Part shown: positions 5,549 to 7,844 of the stretch, piece by piece
How positions within the stretch are numbered: the first letter of the stretch is position 1
How the letters are laid out: every line of letters starts with the position of its first letter
Assembly: GCA_024642805.1 (NCBI GenBank)
Contig: JAHEAK010000209.1
Location: 396 to 8,239 of the forward strand
Reading direction: 5' to 3'
From: Kofleriaceae bacterium
Lineage (GTDB): Bacteria > Myxococcota_A > Polyangia > Haliangiales > Haliangiaceae
Length of the DNA stretch: 7,844 nt
Made by a program: the position numbers and the translations under genes
Notes under the pieces: generated by a model
What the model was told of the DNA's origin: nothing
The model's input: only the letters and a program-made list of their open reading frames with translations
The model's database searches: none

Positions 5549-6562
5549 ATGGTCCTGCGAGCATTCTTTTTCGGCGCCCTCGCGTGCGTGGCCTGCCAGT
5601 CCAGTAGCGAGGCCGCTCCCTCCAAGGCCGGCCCTTCCGCGCCAAGCGGCCAAGGCTCTAAAACTACATCGAAAGTTGCGCCAACCCCGCCGAGCCCCAA
5701 CCTGGGCGTCACCGACAAGGGGATTTTTCCCGACCTCGACCAGAGCGTCCAGCTGCGCCTTAGCGCCGAGCTCAAAGCCGCCGAGGTCAGCGCTAGCTGG
5801 GATGAAGAGCGCCAGCTTCTGGTCCTGTACCGAGAGGGCTGGCCGGTCAAGGTCTATCCCACCCGCGGATCGCGCTCCCTGCGTGTCGGCGGCGATAGCG
5901 TCCACTTGCGCCCTGGCGACTACGCGGAGCTCTCCCCCCTCCTGCGCGGCAAGAGCCTTGCTCGGGTCGAGGCCAAGAGCGCGCGCGCAAGCGATCGCGA
6001 CGAGGACGGCATTCCCGATGCTCTCGACATTCTGATTGGCGCGCACAAGACCGTCATCAACGGCGCCAGCTACGGCGGCGGCTACCAAAAGATTGCCTAT
6101 CCCTGGGGCGACCTGCCTCGCGACCAGGGCGTGTGCACAGACGTGGTGGTGCGCGCTCTTCGAAATGCAGGCGTCGACATCCAGTCGGAGCTGCAGCGCG
6201 ATATCAAGCGCCGGCCGGCCGCGTTTCCGATGGTCAAGAAACCGAATCCGAACATCGACCATCGACGGGTAAAGACCCTCCTGCCCTACTTTGAGCGCCA
6301 GTATCAAGAACACAGCATCGAGCTCGTCGACCAAGCGGATCCCTATCGCCCCGGTGACGTCATCTTCATGGACACCTTCCCCAGTCGCAGCGGCCCGGAC
6401 CACATCGGCATCGTCTCCGACAGCGTGGGCGAGAGCGGCCTGCCCCTGGTCGTCAACAACTGGACCGACGGCTCGCACACCGCTGAGCTGGATCTCCTTG
6501 GCTGGGTCCCGGTCACCCATCGATTTCGCTTGCGAGATCGCCCCAAGACAGGTGGCGACTGA
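5549..6562 (+). CDS. DUF1287 cysteine-hydrolase-like envelope protein
   Basis: The C-terminal domain (about 161-327) is DUF1287, the family of E. coli YijF, generally grouped with NlpC/P60-like papain-fold hydrolases; the substrate is not established. Landmarks: YPWGDLPRDQGVCTDVVVRA (184-203) with the presumed nucleophile Cys196, NPNIDHRRVKTL (233-244), YRPGDVIF (266-273), DHIGIVSD (284-291) with the presumed catalytic His285, and LVVNNW (300-305). An N-terminal domain (about 53-145) contains LLVLYREGWPVKVYPT (90-105), which resembles the opening strands of YkuD-type L,D-transpeptidases. Between them lies DRDEDGIPDALD (149-160), a thrombospondin type-3-like calcium loop. The start at 5549 is preferred: AAGG lies ten bases upstream and it leaves a short signal (MVLRAFFFGALAC). 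Two cysteines (13 and 16) compete as lipidation site and neither lipobox is ideal. An ATG at 5489 would add 20 residues. A peptidoglycan role is inferred. Confidence 0.85.
   Translation: MVLRAFFFGALACVACQSSSEAAPSKAGPSAPSGQGSKTTSKVAPTPPSPNLGVTDKGIFPDLDQSVQLRLSAELKAAEVSASWDEERQLLVLYREGWPVKVYPTRGSRSLRVGGDSVHLRPGDYAELSPLLRGKSLARVEAKSARASDRDEDGIPDALDILIGAHKTVINGASYGGGYQKIAYPWGDLPRDQGVCTDVVVRALRNAGVDIQSELQRDIKRRPAAFPMVKKPNPNIDHRRVKTLLPYFERQYQEHSIELVDQADPYRPGDVIFMDTFPSRSGPDHIGIVSDSVGESGLPLVVNNWTDGSHTAELDLLGWVPVTHRFRLRDRPKTGGD
5993..6028 (+). other. Thrombospondin type-3-like calcium-loop motif in the DUF1287 protein
   Basis: The encoded DRDEDGIPDALD has Asp at loop positions 1, 3, 5, 9 and 12, the spacing of DxDxDGxxDxxD calcium loops in secreted bacterial proteins. 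It falls exactly between the N-terminal domain and the hydrolase domain. Calcium binding is inferred from the pattern only. Confidence 0.55.
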
Positions 6563-6679
6563 GGTTGCGTCGGGCCTGGGAGTCGGGGCCTGAACGTACC
6601 GCATGTCGGAGGACACCAGCGTAAGCCAATGTAATTACGTACGATCGACCTAGGTATGAGAATTGCGTAGATATTGCGC
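6563..6679. other. Intergenic region with direct repeat and palindrome cluster
   Basis: The 117-bp gap between the DUF1287 and PQQ-dehydrogenase genes holds an imperfect tandem repeat, GTCGGGCCTG (6569-6578) and GTCGGGGCCTG (6582-6592), then an AT-richer palindromic block and a five-codon reading frame just before the next start. There is no intrinsic terminator with a U tract after the DUF1287 gene, so read-through is possible. A TATGAG at 6655-6660 is a weak -10 candidate without a -35. Confidence 0.45.
6631..6655. promoter_or_regulatory. Cluster of overlapping palindromes
   Basis: Within 25 bases there are five perfect palindromes: GTAATTAC (6631-6638), TACGTA (6636-6641), CGTACG (6638-6643), CGATCG (6642-6647) and ACCTAGGT (6648-6655). 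It lies 25-50 bases before the PQQ-dehydrogenase start, where a promoter or operator would be expected. Binding of a dimeric regulator is inferred. Confidence 0.3.
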
Positions 6680-7844
6680 GTGTCCCGCCTGGTTCCCCTC
6701 TGTCTGCTCGCTTCCCTATCGGGTCTATTCGCCTGCGCCCCCGAGCTCGGCGGCGATGGCTTCTCTGGCGACAAGTCCGACGAGCCTTGCGGTGACGTCA
6801 CCCACCCCGTCGACCTGAGCCCCGATTTTGCGGAGCGCGCCTTCAGCCAGCCGGTCGCCGCCATTCCCCATCCCACCGACGCCAACCGTTGGTACATCGT
6901 CGAGCAGCGCGGCATCGTCTGGACCATGGTGCGCGAGGCCGGGGCCACCACGCCGCGTCGTTTCGTCGATCTGCGCAGCCGTGTCAACTCGGAGCCTGGC
7001 GAGGGCGGCATGTACAGCATGGCCCTGCATCCCAACTTTGCTCAGAACGGCGAGGTCTTCCTGTCCTACACCGCTGCGATCGGTGGCGACGTCGATACTC
7101 TCGAGAGTCACATCTCTCGCTTCAAGAGTCTCGATGGCGGCCTGACTCTCGATCGCGATAGCGAGGAGATCTTGCTCAGCCTCGAGCAACCATTCATCAA
7201 TCACAACGGCGGCCAGATCGCTTTTGGCCCCGATGGCATGCTGTACATCGGCTTTGGCGATGGCGGCAGCGCTGGCGATCCTGATAACCGCAGCCAGAAC
7301 CCAGACCTGCCCTTCGGAAAAATTCTGCGCATCGACGTCGACGGCGGCGCTCCCTTTGGCGTTCCCTCTGACAACCCCTTTGCCCAGGGCCCTGGCCTCA
7401 ACACGGTCTACGCGCTCGGTCTGCGCAATCCCTGGCGTTTCAGCTTCGACACCGAGACCGGCAAGCTCTGGCTCGCTGACGTCGGCCAAGACACCCAGGA
7501 AGAAGTCGACATCATCACGGCGGGCGGCAATTACGGCTGGAAGGTTCGCGAAGGCGACGCTTGCTTCGAGAGCTCGGTGTGCGAAGAAAACTTCATCAAC
7601 CCCGTGGCCACCTACGGTCGCGAGGAGGGCGTGTCCATCAGCGGCGGCTTCGTGTACCGGGGCACCGAGCTTCCCGAGCTAATCGGGGCCTACATCTTCA
7701 CCGACTTCGGATCGGGACGCATCTGGAGTCTCAAGGAGGACGCAACTGGCGAGTTCCATCGTGAGCTACTCCGCGAGACCGGCGAGAACATTTCTGGCTT
7801 CGCGCAAGACCTCGACGGCGAGCTCTTCGTGCTCGGCTGGAGCT
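6680..7844 (+). CDS. PQQ-dependent sugar dehydrogenase-like lipoprotein, C-terminus off edge
   Basis: This is a glucose/sorbosone dehydrogenase-family six-bladed propeller of the PQQ-dependent soluble aldose dehydrogenase/HHIP-like type, which oxidises sugars outside the cytoplasm using PQQ and calcium. A lipobox LFAC (Cys19, Ala at +2) predicts membrane anchoring. Landmarks: WYIVEQRGIVW (71-81), GEGGMYSMALHPNF (107-120), NHNGGQIAFGPDGMLYIGFG (174-193) with the presumed catalytic base His175, GKILRIDVDG (213-222), YALGLRNPWRFSF (244-256) whose Arg249 matches a PQQ-contacting arginine, LWLADVGQDTQEEVDII (263-279), GGNYGW (282-287) and ISGFAQDLDGELFVLG (371-386). Cys295 and Cys301 probably form a disulfide. 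The frame is open at the right edge with 388 codons seen; the last motif suggests only a short C-terminus is missing. An in-frame TAG at 6668-6670 limits the start to GTG 6680 or TTG 6674; neither has a good ribosome site. Substrate is unknown. Confidence 0.9.
   Translation, partial: MSRLVPLCLLASLSGLFACAPELGGDGFSGDKSDEPCGDVTHPVDLSPDFAERAFSQPVAAIPHPTDANRWYIVEQRGIVWTMVREAGATTPRRFVDLRSRVNSEPGEGGMYSMALHPNFAQNGEVFLSYTAAIGGDVDTLESHISRFKSLDGGLTLDRDSEEILLSLEQPFINHNGGQIAFGPDGMLYIGFGDGGSAGDPDNRSQNPDLPFGKILRIDVDGGAPFGVPSDNPFAQGPGLNTVYALGLRNPWRFSFDTETGKLWLADVGQDTQEEVDIITAGGNYGWKVREGDACFESSVCEENFINPVATYGREEGVSISGGFVYRGTELPELIGAYIFTDFGSGRIWSLKEDATGEFHRELLRETGENISGFAQDLDGELFVLGWS

Noticed and set aside
5396..6616. 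406-codon minus-strand frame
   Set aside because: It is antisense to the DUF1287 gene with its conserved Cys and His motifs; length alone is not evidence in DNA of this composition.
6636..6654. Stacked six-base restriction-like sites suggesting a cloning linker
   Set aside because: The flanking DNA continues naturally into a genomic lipoprotein gene with no vector sequence, so a natural palindromic regulatory region is more likely.
6725..7489. 254-codon minus-strand frame
   Set aside because: It mirrors the PQQ-dehydrogenase gene, whose motifs are unmistakable.
1..7844. Defence system, CRISPR array, prophage, insertion sequence, tRNA or rRNA
   Set aside because: No regularly spaced repeats, transposase or integrase motifs, terminal inverted repeats or cloverleaf-like sequences were found; the gaps between genes are short and accounted for.

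Overview
The window looks like an ordinary chromosomal stretch of a GC-rich Gram-negative bacterium. Four of the eight genes encode predicted lipoproteins and two more encode exported or membrane-anchored proteins. That richness in envelope proteins, with GTG starts and SUMF1-like, PD40-propeller, DUF1287 and PQQ-dehydrogenase families side by side, suggests a member of the Myxococcota or a related deltaproteobacterial lineage. This placement is inference from gene style only. I see no transposase, integrase, phage gene, tRNA, rRNA or CRISPR array.

Layout from left to right: (1) the start of an ATP-dependent PEP carboxykinase gene (minus, runs off the left edge); (2) a divergent 302-bp gap, then a secreted protein of unknown function (plus); (3) a short hairpin-bearing convergent gap, then an RlmI-type 23S rRNA methyltransferase (minus); (4) a 37-bp divergent gap centred on a palindromic CTATAG, then a SUMF1/FGE-fold lipoprotein lacking the FGE catalytic cysteines (plus); (5) a two-gene minus-strand unit made of a single-pass membrane protein with an Ala/Pro-rich tail and a PD40 beta-propeller lipoprotein, whose stop codon overlaps that of the SUMF1 gene; (6) a divergent gap, then an envelope DUF1287 protein with a degenerate calcium-loop motif (plus); (7) a palindrome-dense gap, then a PQQ-dependent sugar dehydrogenase-like lipoprotein (plus, runs off the right edge).

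The genes do not form one pathway. Two are housekeeping (pckA, the rRNA methyltransferase). The rest are envelope proteins in mostly single-gene units; only the membrane protein and propeller lipoprotein look co-transcribed. I did not find convincing evidence of a new multi-gene system. The best leads are the compact symmetrical promoter between the methyltransferase and the SUMF1 lipoprotein, the three-part DUF1287 protein, the membrane-anchor/propeller pair, and the palindrome cluster upstream of the PQQ dehydrogenase.
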